Below are positions 32,429-43,795 of a DNA stretch of 64,000 nucleotides, one piece after another. Position 1 is the stretch's first letter, and each line of letters starts with the position of its first letter. The translations under genes were made by a program, and so were the position numbers. Location of the stretch: NCBI RefSeq assembly GCF_030848805.1, contig NC_092364.1, positions 11,247,650 to 11,311,649 of the forward strand. Reading direction: 5' to 3'. The notes under the pieces are model-generated. The model was not told where the DNA came from. It saw only the letters and a list, made by a program, of their open reading frames with translations, and did no database searches. The DNA is from Temnothorax longispinosus (Eukaryota > Arthropoda > Insecta > Hymenoptera > Formicidae).

Positions 32429-33270
32429 GTCATAATTAATCTCATATACTATTGTGTATAAGATTTAGATTATGCCTAGTACCTACATTTTCAACTATTT
32501 ATATATTATAAAATATGCTTCTGCATAGCGTAGAAAATATATTGCTTTTAAAAGTGTAAAATAAATAATTTTTGTTTCTATTCACGAACTAAGTATAAAT
32601 AATGACTACTCTAATCATATGTTTTCTATGCTCTAAAGAATTTAGGTCTTTATAAACTATTATACTACATTTTAAAGTATCTCATTGTCTGACAGTAGAG
32701 GACGTAATTCAGTGTCAACAAGACAAGTTTTGTCGTAGAAAATTTGACAATTTTAGTGGTTTTAAGCAGCACTTAATTCGAAAGCATCGGATCAGTGTAG
32801 TAAAAAAGTGTACATACATCTGTTGTTTCTCCGAACGTTAAGGGCATCCTATAGTACCGACAGTAGTTGCCGACATTTGCAGATTCGAAGAATTCTTTGA
32901 ATTGGCTTTACAGAATTGCAAGTTTTTGGTCTAGAATTAAAGTACGCACAAAAATCTATTTTTCGATACACGATTTCATATTAGAAACGAAAATTTGGGC
33001 ACATATAGCTGTCACCTGACGACAATATTTGCTTAAACAAAAATACTGCAGTTTATATGTACAAAATGATACACAAGGGAAGTAGCGACAACATTTACAA
33101 ACAATTTCGTGTAAATAAAACTAAGATTGAATGCCTAGAAAAAAAGATTGTTCCTAAGGCAGCTTTATTAATGCAAAGGCACATGCAGGTTGACAGAATG
33201 AGCAGTATTGTGGGTAACAGTAGTTGCCGGATCTTGTAAGAGATGGCGCTGCAGTCGCTGCAATCTGATA
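32429..33270. other. Mostly non-coding; small zinc-finger-like and unknown ORFs
   Basis: A fragment near 32720-32800 reads FSGFKQHLIRKHR after two cysteines, like the second half of a C2H2-type finger. A 60-codon ORF at 33057-33239 (IECLEKKIVPKAALLMQRHM) is unrecognised. Nothing else is supported. Confidence 0.3.
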
Positions 33271-33375
33271 AGGACAGATATATCGTACAGATATCTCGTT
33301 AGACAAGGATAAATATATTGCACAGATGTCTCGTTAGACGAGGACAGATATATCGTACAGATGCCTCGTTAGACA
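33271..33375. repeat. Tandem repeat, 35-bp unit, 3 copies
   Basis: Units start AGGACAGATATATCGTACAG at 33271 and 33341, with a variant at 33306; each ends CTCGTTAGACA or CTCGTTAGACG. Confidence 0.85.
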
Positions 33376-33927
33376 AGGACGCTCGAAGCACTCACGTACA
33401 CGGCTCTTTCCATGTGTGCGCTATCTTCGCCACGTGTCTGAAAACAGGCAGCGTCTCGAAACTCGAAACTAAAACGACGAAAATCGGCGAGGCCTACCGG
33501 CCTACCATGTCGGTTGAAAACATAAATAAATATATACGGTCATAGACGGAAATGTTTTACTGGAAAATTAATTCGTAACAATTGTTATAAACACGATGGA
33601 TGCTTCACTTTCTTCTTGATTAGTGATTTACATACACAGATACACAAAAAATACTTTTTACGCAACGAAAGCTTGTCGCTCGTAAACAGATGGAATTTGC
33701 ATTATTAGAAGGAAACATATTCGACAATAACTAGACACGTTTGCGAGAAAAAAAAAGTACCTTTTGTACCTTATATTATCACTGATTTTATTATGTAATA
33801 TATTGTTAGAAATTCGTTTTGCATTATTCAAATCAATTATATATACTCTTTCGATCTTTTATTATTAGAAAAATCATATAAAACTATGTAATAGATTATC
33901 CTTTCACTTTTTCTTATTCTTTATTAT
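33376..33927. other. No gene seen
   Basis: AT-rich sequence up to the second BEL/Pao element. Confidence 0.4.
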
Positions 33928-34649
33928 TGTTCGAGAGCACGCGGTAGCGCGGTGTAGCGCGAGGTAACGAGACGATCACGATTAACGACACAGCAAGTAA
34001 CAGAAAAATAAATGTATATTCAGAAAACGTATTTACAATATGTACAGTCTTATTTCTTTCCAGCGAAGGAACAGAAGCCGTGAGCGCGCACAGGAGTTAG
34101 CACGGCGAAAGCGGCGAAAGCAAGCGCGTGCGACTATCTATGCGAAAAGCGGTTTAGAAAAGCGGTGTATTAGCGGTCGTACCGGTATACTAGGCGGGTG
34201 ATCTGCGAGCGAAATCGATTCCGCGGCGCAGCGGCGGTTCTTTTATCACCTCCGAGGCGCACCTCCCTCCAAGCTAATTACCGATGATTTCGCGAGGGTG
34301 ATTGGCCACCGGCAGCCTACGTCACCGTGCTTACGTCACGGTTTTCAAGTGACGACCTGAAGCGATCGTTACCTGTTTTCGCCTGCTTTGTTTATAGCAT
34401 GGATCTTTCCGTTGTGTAAGCACAAATAAGTCGTTCGTACCGTTGAACAAAGCTTGACCTTATTGTTGATGACAATGTTAGAAAAGTTGCCAGAATGCTA
34501 ATCTCGAAAGGTCCATGCTATACTGACTGCTGAATATTACCGTGACAATCCTATGCAACGTTTTAAGCAACTATTAATTATCGCAAGCGTGCATGCGCTG
34601 ACTAGCAGTCGAAAGCGGTTCGAGATGCCAATTACCGCGATCTCAAACA
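33928..34649 (-). repeat. 3' LTR of BEL/Pao element 2
   Basis: TGTTCGAGAGCACGCGG to GATCTCAAACA on the plus strand. It matches 42889-43420 closely but contains about 200 bp (about 34249-34448) that the 5' LTR lacks. Confidence 0.9.
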
Positions 34650-35117
34650 TTCCCGCCCGCCTCGTCATACGTTGACGAAACGAGACTGTGCGCTCGATGG
34701 GGCGACCGAAGTCGCCACGCAAAGTATTGATTAGCGATCGATTAGCGGCGGTCGCGATCCCGGCGCGAGTGCGAGCGCCCATGTTGCGGGGCGCGCGGCT
34801 GCGCATTATCATAACACGCGACGATCTCGAGCGAGAAACATATTTCGCGCGATACATATGTTTCCATGTATATTTTCCGTCGGTATATACATGGTGCCGT
34901 GAAACCGTGAAAGTGAGGTGATGTAATGCGAGTGTGAGTGAAGTTACGGCTGACGGCCGAACTCACCGATTTAGTGACGTGCACGTAGCACTTTGGCGGA
35001 CGGACAACAGAAGCAATTACGCGAAGTGACAAATGATAGACAGAAATAACGCGACAAAACGGACGGTGAGATAAACGCGAGCGAATATACGCGAGAAAGC
35101 GAGTGCTTTTCGGTGGC
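34650..35117 (-). other. BEL/Pao element 2: 3' non-coding region and polypurine tract
   Basis: Sequence between the pol stop (35118) and the 3' LTR. On the element strand it ends with a purine-rich GAGGCGGGCGGGAA just before the LTR, the probable polypurine tract. Confidence 0.55.
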
Positions 35118-38107
35118 TCACGCATCCTCGACGGTGGTGGTGGTGTCAGCGGCCCCAGGAAGCATCACAAGTTTCACCAGTGGCCGGACGAGCTCGGAGG
35201 TGGCAGTGCGTATGGTCACTACCCGAACGACGCCGTCTTCGCCAGGGTGCAGCTTGACGATCCGGGCGAGAGGCCATCGATTCGGTGGAGTGATCTCCGA
35301 CCGGATCAGGCACAGCGTGCCGACATCAGGGGTGGCCTTCGCGGTGAGCCACTTCGGTCGTGAGGCAAGCTGCTGGGTGCATTCGCGCAACCACCGTTGC
35401 CAGAAGTGATCGTGCATTTTTTGAACCAGTTGCCATCGCGAGAGGGTGTTGTCCGGTCTCTCTTCCAGCGAGGGCTTGGGGGCCGCCAGCAGAAAAGCAC
35501 CTATGATGAAGTGCCCCGGCGTCAGTGCCGAGACGTCGTCAGGATCATCAGAGAGAGCGTGTAGTGGCCGAGAATTTAGGCACGCCTTAACCTGAGCGAG
35601 GAAGGTGGCCATTTCCTCGAAGGTGAGGGTCGTCTCGCCGATGACTCGTCGCAGGTGAAACTTGGTGGATTTCACCGCCGCCTCCCAGAGTCCGCCGAAA
35701 TGCGGTGCGGCTGGAAGATTGAAATGCCACGGGTTCCGTGGACGGCGACGTCGTGAGCGATGCGCCGGCCGTTGGATGACGACGCGCGGAAAAGATTTTG
35801 CAGTGCCCGGTCCGCCCCGATGAAGTTGGTGCTGCAGTCGGAGTAAATGTCCGAGCAGAGCTCTCGGCGTGTCGTGAAGCGACGGAGGGCAGCCAAGAAT
35901 GCCTCCGTCGTGTAGTCGGAGACCACCTCGAGGTGCACCGCTTTGGTGACGAGGCACACGAAGACGGCGATAAAGGCCTTGTGCGCTCGGTGTCCTCGCC
36001 CCTTGGTCGTGCGGATGTGGATCGGGCCTGCATAATCCACGCCGGTCCGTTGGAATGGGCGCGCTGGAGTGACCCGCGCCCTTGAAAGATTGCCCATCAA
36101 TGGTTGCGGAGTAGCGGCTCGCCACCAGGTGCACGTGACGCACCGATGCAATAGCCGTTTTACGACGGCTCGGCCTCGCGGAATCCAGTGGCGGAGGCGG
36201 AGTGTTCCGAGCGTTAGCTGCACTCCGCCGTGGAGTGTTCGTCGGTGGCAAGCCTCCACGAGCAGACGAGTGAGCCAGGAATCTGTGGGAGCGATGATTG
36301 GATGTCGCTCGTCGTCAGTAATAAATGCGTGCTTAAGTCGCCCTCCGACTCGGAGCACGCCGTTGTCGTCCAGGAAGGGACTCAGCTTCGCCAGCTGACT
36401 GCGGTGCGGCACAGGGCGGCCGGCTGTGACGGCCTTAATCTTCTCTGGATAGTGCAGTGATTGCACCACCCGCAGTCAACGGAAGAGGGCCGCGTCAAGT
36501 TCCCCTGGAGTGAGGGCCTGTGCCTGGTCGTCCGGATCGTGATCGGTGGTGCGGGAGGTGTCGCATCGCCATCGTAGGCACCACGCCGTGACTCGCAACA
36601 GTCGGTGTAGTGCCGAAAATCGAAGGAGCGTGTCGGGCTCCGTGTCGATCTTCCCGACGGCAGATTGCACGACGGCTTTCCGCTCGGCAATCTCGGCGTC
36701 GGGAATCTCGTCGTCCTCGGCAGGCCACTGGGTTTGGTCCTCCCGCAGCCACGGTGGGCCCGCCCACCATAACGGATGGCCGATCAGCTCGCTGGGCGCG
36801 ATCCCCCGGGAAGCGCAATCGGCCGGGTTGTCTCGTCCGGGAACGTGCCGCCACAGGGCCTCGGGCAGAGTTCGCTGGATAAGTGATACCCGGTTGGCTA
36901 CGAACGTCTTCCATCGGGATGCGTGGCCCTTGATCCAGTGAAGTGTCACTCGGGCGTCGGACCAAAGGAAGATCGGTGCTGTGGACAAGCGTAAAGTGTC
37001 GCGAGCGTGTCACGTTAATTTAGTGAGTAGTGCGGCCGCGGACAGTTCGAGTCGAGCGAGGGACACCTGCTGAATCGAAACTACCTTGCTCTTGGCCGTG
37101 AGCAAGTGCAGTGTGGTGGAGCCGTTTCTCGTGACGCGGAGGTAGACGGCCGCGGCGTAGTCTCGCTCGGACGCGTCGGCGAAACCGTGGATCTCGACTC
37201 GGGAATCTGCTCCGCTGTCGAGCCAGCGGGTCGCGCGAACGAGTTCAAGGCGCGGAAGCTCCCCCAGGAAGCTCTCCCACTGTTGAGCGTCGGTCGCCGG
37301 AAGAGGGGCGTCCCATTCCAGCCCCTTCAGCCATGTGGACTGGATGAGGATCTTCGCTCGGATCACGACGGGGGTGAGCCACCCTAATGGATCAAATAAG
37401 CGTGCGGTTTCCGAGAGGACGCGCCTCTTTGTGAACACGGTGATTGCGCGCGGACGAATCGCGAAGGAAAATTTGTCTTCCGTCGGGTGCCAGCGGAGGC
37501 CGAGAGTGGAGTGACCGTCTGTTTCCCACACGTGGAGTGCGCGTTTAAGGCGGTGCTCCTGCGGGATGCCAACGAGAACGTCCTCGGAGTTCGCGGCCCA
37601 CTTGCGTAACGGAAACCCGCCCGCCCGCCGTGCAGAGTTCGCGCAGTTCGGGTTGCACTTCAACCGCGTCGTCGATAGTGTCCTCTCCGGTCACGACATC
37701 ATCCACGTATCTGTCGTCCTCGAGAGCGATCGCGCCGTGCGGAAACCGAGCCCCCTTGTCTTTGGCGAGTTGCAAGAGCGTGCGAATCGCGACCCACGGT
37801 GAGCACTTGAGGCCGTAGGTGACCGTCGTCAGGCGGAGAACGCGCACGAGTTGTTCGACGGCACTTCGCCACAAGATCCGCTGGTGGTCACGATCTTCAG
37901 GGTGGACGATAATCTGGCGATACATCTTCTCGATGTCTGTGATCATCACGTAGCGGTGCCGACGCCAACGCAAGAGCACGTCAGCAAGTGCCGGCAGGAG
38001 ATTAGCGCCTGCGAAGAGGTGGTCGTTGAGCGAGTCTCCGGAGCTGGTGCGTTGTGAGCCATTAAACACCACGCGAAATTTGGTGGTAGTGCTAGCCTCT
38101 TTCAACA
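35118..38107 (-). pseudogene. BEL/Pao element 2 pol: RT, RNase H, integrase
   Basis: RT part in the frame 38108-37545 with VMITDIEKMYRQIIVHPEDR and DDRYVDDVVTGED (catalytic YVDD). The connection and RNase H follow in 37663-37010 (RLFDPLGWLTPVVIRAKILI, EIHGFADASERDYAAAVYLR) and 36988-36476 (FLWSDARVTLHWIKGHASRW, HVPGRDNPADCASRG). Integrase lies in 36469-35672 (HRRTLHGGVQLTLG, CVTCTWWRA, GVDYAGPI, SDCSTNFIGA) and 36251-35118 (PHFGGLWEAAVKSTK, ALTPGHFIIGAFL, C-terminal domain WPLARIVKLHPGEDGVVRVV). Frameshifts separate these parts. The RT upstream of the Transib continues at 40688. Confidence 0.88.
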
Positions 38108-38699
38108 CGCCGCACAGTGGGGCAAACGCCTCATTTTTCGGTTATTTGCTTATAGCTTCTACATTTTTTAATGAAATGACTTAAAACTTGACATAAATAA
38201 TATACGATTATTATACATTTAGTGTATAAAATCAAAATTATTTAAATAACAATTTTTCATAAAGCGCATAGATAATTTTTTTATTTTTTAAATACTTTTT
38301 AGTTTTTTTTAAGTCGGTTCTATTTTTAAAAACATTTTTTATTTTATATTTTTTTAGTGCTTCATTAAATTAATATAAATAATTATTATCGCATATTTCC
38401 TTACTGCTCCGTATCCTGATGTTTTAGCGCGATATTTTATGTACTAAAACCTTTTTGTAAAATTGCTCTATAGGACAGTGAAAACCGCATTTAAATCCGT
38501 TCAGTAGTTTTAAAGAAAATCTTAGTCATACATACATACATACACGCTAAATATAGAACCTCCATTTTTTAAAGTCGGTTAAAAAATAAAGTTAATTTGA
38601 TTTTTAATGATAGTCTTAAACCTCGGGATGTTTAATTTTTGTGAGTTTTATAATAGAAAAGGAACTGTTTTTCTTGCTTCTCACATCTAATTCTTGAAC

Positions 38700-39625
38700 T
38701 TAATCATCATCTACATCATTATCGCTGAAATATAATAAACATTTTGCATCTTCAGTTAATTCTTTCTTTTTATGTCCCATAATTTTTCGCGAATTAGATA
38801 TTATTGGATCTGAAGCAAGTATCAAATTATTAAAAATATCTTCATTATTTTGTATTCGCGACATTTTTCGCGAATGATTTTCTCTATATTTTCTAAAATA
38901 TTTATGGTTTGCTTCCTGAGCATCTTCAGATAATTGTCCTATTGGTACGATAGCATTTTTTATAATATCACTGCCATGAATCAATAATTTGTGGACTGAG
39001 ATTGGCATGTAGTACCATGGGTATAATGATACAAATAATTCGGCAGTTCTAAAAGCATAGGATTCGAATTTCAACACGTTAAATCCTATTACCGCTAGCG
39101 ATTACTTGCAACAAAACTCCAAATCGACTTATTAAGTTTTTATCTAAACCTGTAATGGCAGCTGATAATTCTGGATTAGCAAAAAATTTTCTGGCCGTGT
39201 TGCCATCATTGGATGTACCTTTTCCTTGTTTCACGAAGTCTATCAAGAGACCTGCTTTTGTTCTGAAGGCAGTCTGTATCTCTCTTTTTCTTTGCTCGAC
39301 TTCTCGTTTATGACTCTCATTCCTCGCTGACTAACATTTGATATTAAATTTATACGAAATATGTAATAAGCATTCGAAACAACGAATCCAGCAATGTAAT
39401 CGTAATTGTAATGTAATTGTAATCGTAACGGCTAGCTATCCATTTTGACTTCAAATTCTTTGTGAAATTTATGATTTTTCGTTTCAATGGTTCCAACGCG
39501 ATTTTGGGTAATTCAGTATCAATACATGATATTATGTGGCTTATTAAAGCTTCATAATTTGATAAATCAAGATTATTTGCACGCATACAATTAAAAAGTT
39601 GACGATTCGTTCGGAAATTTTCCAT
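38700..39625 (-). pseudogene. Transib transposase remnant (RAG1-related family)
   Basis: Transib transposases belong to the same superfamily as the RAG1 recombinase. The part 39625-39350 reads like the N-terminal domain (SNYEALISHIISCIDTELPK, LEPLKRKIINFTKNLKSKW). After a gap, 39330-39080 reads TSNDGNTARKFFANPELSAA and LISRFGVLLQVIASGN. Then 39077-38700 reads LYPWYYMPISVHKLLIHGSD and VPIGQLSEDAQEANHKYFRK, the conserved C-terminal region. Several hundred residues between the N-terminal and C-terminal parts, including most catalytic acids, are missing. A stop/frameshift also lies near 39080. It cannot be active. Confidence 0.8.
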
Positions 39626-40049
39626 TTTGCGAGCGTGTTAAAGTATAATCTTCTATATACTTTATATATTCTATATATTTTTCACTGTATCCTGAAAAGG
39701 ACGCAAAGTGAATTGTATAAAGCAACGACAAAAATCAAAACTTTCAAAATCAAAAAGTCTTTAATGACTACTGATCGAGAAAGACTGACGAAAAGTTCTT
39801 ATCTCCGCTGTTTTTATTTCCTCCACCTCCCCTCTCTTCCCACCCTCCCCCTCCCCTCCCCCTCGAGGAGAACGAATAATTTAACGTAGAGCAATCTTAT
39901 TGGCCCATGGATTTACAGAATGCGCATTACTCCAAATACATTTATCCAATAATATTTATCATATTGCTATTATATTAATTAATGCAATTAATTGTTATAA
40001 AATATGGATGTAATTAATCGTTATAAAATAGCAATATTTAAACAAATTA

Positions 40050-40207
40050 TATATCCCCCTTCGTCTTTCTTTTATGAGAAAATAGACATCCATATTCACT
40101 CGACATGATCGAACTTCGTCCATTGAGCTATTCATGGACGACGTTCGACTATGTCGAGTAAACTTTGAGGTCAATTATCTCAAAAAGGGGGACGAAGGGG
40201 GATGAAT
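40050..40207. repeat. Hairpin element inside the Transib
   Basis: ATCCCCCTTCGTC at the left is mirrored by GACGAAGGGGGAT at the right, and the centre has ACTCGACAT...ATGTCGAGT around GAACTTCGTCCAT/ATGGACGACGTTC. An imperfect palindrome of about 155 bp, possibly a nested MITE. Confidence 0.55.
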
Positions 40208-40687
40208 GATCATATATGGCCAAAAACTAGACACTTTGCCCTATCAAATGGCGCAGAGCAAACCTTAATCCATTCTAATCCACAAACTTTCTTCCTGTTT
40301 GAATATTGAAGTAAGAAATTTTTAATAGTCGAATATGTCGTGTATATTTATTAATATATAATAGTACTCAAATGACATAAAACTAAAATAAATATGTTTT
40401 TTGAACCCTAATAAATAAGTTTTGATAAGCATTTAACTCATATTCGCAGTTATACTTTCGGCGGAGACTTTAGAAAGTAACCTATCGAATAATTTCAGTA
40501 TTCACGAAAATGTCATACTTTATCAGATCATTTTGAGGAAATAACAAAGGATAAAATCAATTATAAGCACATTTATTTATTGTTTAGGATATATATTAAC
40601 ATAAAATTTCGTCCAAATTTGAATTATACGTTTTTCATTTTTTCGTCCAATATCCGGTTTTTGATAGATTCGCCCCACTGTGCGCCG

Positions 40688-41400
40688 TGGTGTGGCAGGT
40701 AGCACACGCCGCGAGTTGTGTTCTCGTCCGACGGTGCTACGGCTTCCAAGTGCCCGAGGTCCTCGTACTCAAGCATGAACGAGTGATAGAGCTCTCCGGA
40801 CCGGGGATCTCGGACGCACTTGCGTTCCATGGCCGTGAGTAGTCGCTCAGCCGGCTTGCGGGTCTCGGCGAGATTCTTTGGCGGCGAGACGAACGGCAGT
40901 CGGACAACGTATCGGCCAGCGAGTGTGCGCGTGTGGGTGCGCACAAAGTGTTGCTCGCACTCTTTTTCCTCGGGAGTGAGCAAGGCGGTAGCGGGAGCGG
41001 TGCACCAGCTCGGCCAAGTCATGGTCGGCGGTGCATTGAAATGAGCTGCGGTGCCCCAGGAGAGAGGTCGCCCCACAGCCCCCTGACAGGATCCATCCTA
41101 GTATGGTCTTTTGAGCGATTGGCGTTTGCGGTTCGCCTCGGCGGAGACCATCCTCCAGGATGGTCGAGCACACCTCGGCGCCCAGCAGTAACTTGACGGG
41201 GTCGTTGGCGGCGAAACGCGGATCGGCCAGCGGCAGCCCCCGAAGGTGAGGCCACGTGGTGCTACACTTGGTCGCGGAGCCTTGGTAGAGCGAGAGGCGC
41301 GGAAGCACGAACGCGCGACGGCAGTGAGCGTGGCTCCTGTGGTCTTCTAGGTGACGTTCAGTGTCACTTTGCCCCGTGTGGACCGGACTGTGAGGCACCA
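40688..41400 (-). pseudogene. BEL/Pao element 2 pol: region before and start of RT
   Basis: Frames at 41401-40847, 41255-41019 and 41076-40624 carry LRGLPLADPRFAANDPVKLL, LLGAEVCSTILEDGLRRG, PIAQKTILGWILSGGCG (typical BEL protease-RT linker), RDPRSGELYHSFMLEYEDLG and GVCYLPHH just before the Transib. Several frameshifts are present. Continues at 38107. Confidence 0.8.
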
Positions 41401-42819
41401 ATGCCGAAGATGGACACTCGTGTGCGCGATCGCGGCAGGCGCAGCCGCTGCACCAGGGACTCCGACACGATCGACACTTCGGAGCCCTGGTCTATGAGAG
41501 CCTGCACTTCTTGGGGATCTCCGTGCCGGTCGGCAATAGTCACGCGTGCGGTCGCGAAGAGGATCGCTTTGCGGTCGTCGGCCTTTCCGACAGCGGAAAG
41601 CGTGCTAACTTCCGCGGCGGGTTTCGGCGCAGAAACGTACGCGTCGTGCAGCATTGAGTGGTGACGCGAGTTGCACGTGAAGCAGTTTCGGGTTGACTGA
41701 CACTTCGCCACCGTATGATTGCCGAGACAATTGAAGCACAGCTTATTGGTCTCGACCACTGTCTTTCGCTTACTAGCCGCCTTGGCCTTGAAGTCGGGGC
41801 ACCCCATGAGCGAGTGGTTCCCCTTGCAGAGCGGACACTGAGACGGCTCGGAACGCTTCGCGACGTGAGTTTTCGCGGACCGTGATGGTTCATTCGCGGG
41901 TTTAGTGGTCTTCGGATTCGCGGCGTTTAACGTGAGGATCCGTTTGTTGATAAAGGTCATCAGCGTAGCGTGAGTCGGCGGTTCGAAGGAGTCTCCCGAG
42001 GAGGATTCCCATTCCAGGCGCATTCGCGGGTCGAACAGTTCGACTACGAGGTGATTGAAAAGGTCCATGCCGTGCGAGTCGATGGGCCTTCCGATGCTCT
42101 CTTGCGCATTGACGGCGGACGTGACGGCGTTCAGGACGCGGCTGAGTTCAGCGGCGGTAGCGGCTTTCATCTTCGCCACGGCGGTAAACGTGGCGAAGTT
42201 GGAGCGTATCAGCTCTCTCTTGTTTTCGTAGTGCTGGCAGAGCAGCGCCCACGCGCGATCGTAATTTTCGCCCGTAATTGTTAACGATTTTATTACGTTC
42301 TCAGCCGGCCCCTTGAGGCATAAGCGCAGGTAGTGCAGCCGTTCGACTTTCGAAATGGACGACTGCTCACCGATCTGACTTAAAAAGATCACGGAAGGAT
42401 GGCCAGTCCTCGTAGGCACCCGAAAATTGCGGCAATTGGATACGGGGCAGCGAAGTTCTTGAGGCGCGGTCGCCCCCCTGCTCTGATGCCGCGGAAGGCG
42501 TCAAAGCTGGCGCAGGCTGGAGCCGTTTCGCCTGATCGGACAGGACGCCACGCTGATGCACGTACGCAATCTCGGCGTTGGTGAGCAAATCGGACTTAGC
42601 GTACTCACTCTCAGCGTAGAGGTCCTTGTAACAGGCTCGAATCAAGTCGTGCTGACTCTCGAACTTTGCCTACAGGTCATCAAGGATGCGGATGCGGTGC
42701 TCAACGGTCGAGAGGGTGATGTTCGCCTGACCCATCTTCCTCAGGTTTTTGACGGCTCTGGAGATGCGTCCGAAGAGCTCGTGTTGGCCGCTCAGCATGG
42801 AGCTCTGGTCAAGACTCAT
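41364..42819 (-). pseudogene. BEL/Pao element 2 gag and protease
   Basis: Starts at ATG 42817-42819 with MSLDQSSMLSGQHELFGRIS. A TAG stop lies in frame at 42670-42672, and a frameshift near 42370 separates LPRIQLPQFSGAYEDWPSFR from the next gag block (SISKVERLHYLRLCL, AWALLCQHYENKRELIRSNF). Zinc knuckles CPLCKGNHSLMGC and LCFNCLGNHTVAKC, with CFTCNSRHHSMLH, follow at about 41860-41640. The protease-like motif ALIDQGSEVSIVSESLV comes at about 41510-41460. Confidence 0.88.
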
Positions 42820-42867
42820 GATCGTCTTCGTTGAGGAAGCACTCCCGAGTTTGCGGTTGTCGGTATG

Positions 42868-42885
42868 ATCCGGTTCGAAGGACCA
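42868..42885 (-). promoter_or_regulatory. Primer-binding site of BEL/Pao element 2, tRNA-Tyr type
   Basis: On the minus strand TGGTCCTTCGAACCGGAT, three bases inside the 5' LTR end. It differs by one base from the site of element 1. Confidence 0.8.
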
Positions 42886-42888
42886 AAA

Positions 42889-43420
42889 TGTTCTAGAGCA
42901 CGCGGTAGCGCGGTGTAGCGCGAGGTAACGAGACGATCACGATTAACGACACAGCAAGTAACAGAAAAATAAATGTATATTCAGAAAACGTATTTACAAT
43001 ATGTACAGTCTTATTTCTTTCCAGCGAAGGAACAGAAGTCGTGAGCGCGCACAGGAGTTAGCACGGCGAAAGCGGCGAAAACGGCGAAAGCAAGCGCGTG
43101 CGACTATCTATGCGAAAAGCGGTTTAGAAAAGCGGTGTATTAGCGGTCGTATCGGTATACTAGGTGGGTGATCTGCGAGCGAAATCGATTCCGCGGCGCA
43201 GCGGCGGTTTTTTTATCACCAAGCTTGACCTTATTGTTGATGACAATGTTAGAAAAGTTGCCAGAATGCTAATCTCGAAAGGTCCATGCTATACTGACTG
43301 CTGAATATTACCGTGACAATCCTATGCAACGTTTTAAGCGACTATTAATTATCGCAAGCGTGCATGCGCTGACTAGCAGCCGAAAGCGGTTTGAGATGCC
43401 AATTACCGAGATCTCAAACA
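42889..43420 (-). repeat. 5' LTR of BEL/Pao element 2
   Basis: 532 bp, shorter than the 3' LTR because about 200 bp are missing at the junction near 43219. The rest matches with few changes. Confidence 0.9.
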
Positions 43421-43672
43421 TTCATTTATATCAGTTCTTATATAATACTACTTCGTTTCATTATAAGAGAATAAAGAATACATAAGAAATTTTTACATTC
43501 AGAAAAAATATACATATCACCTTTGAGTTCTTTACGAGTAAAGTTATAGTTACAAGAAGAAGATATGTAATGGACTAATCACCGATTTTTATTCTCTTGC
43601 ATTTACGTGAATCTACATCAAAAATAAATATATCCGTGTCGATCAGCTAAATCAGAGCAAGAAAGAGAGAAT

Positions 43673-43795
<123 letters not shown>

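Larger units (their letters stand above)
38113..40682 (-). mobile_element. Transib DNA transposon, internally deleted
   Basis: 2570 bp with ends CACAGTGGGGC and its mirror, flanked by the 5-bp GC-rich duplication CGCCG (38108-38112 and 40683-40687). CAC-starting termini and 5-bp GC-rich duplications are the Transib signature. The interior holds two parts of a Transib transposase but lacks its catalytic middle. The insertion split the BEL/Pao pol between YLPHH and GVLKEASTTTKFRVVF. Confidence 0.88.
33928..43420 (-). mobile_element. BEL/Pao LTR retrotransposon 2, interrupted by Transib
   Basis: Minus-strand element with LTRs at 33928-34649 (3') and 42889-43420 (5'), a tRNA-Tyr-type primer-binding site next to the 5' LTR, then gag, protease, RT, RNase H and integrase in BEL/Pao order. 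The coding region has stops and frameshifts, and a Transib transposon sits in the RT. It is a different family from the element at 8731. I do not see a convincing target duplication. Confidence 0.9.

Noticed and set aside
33206..33600. Possible solo LTR around the 35-bp tandem repeat
   Set aside because: Some LTR-like features (TG start, GTAACA end) but no reliable ends, TATA box or target duplication.
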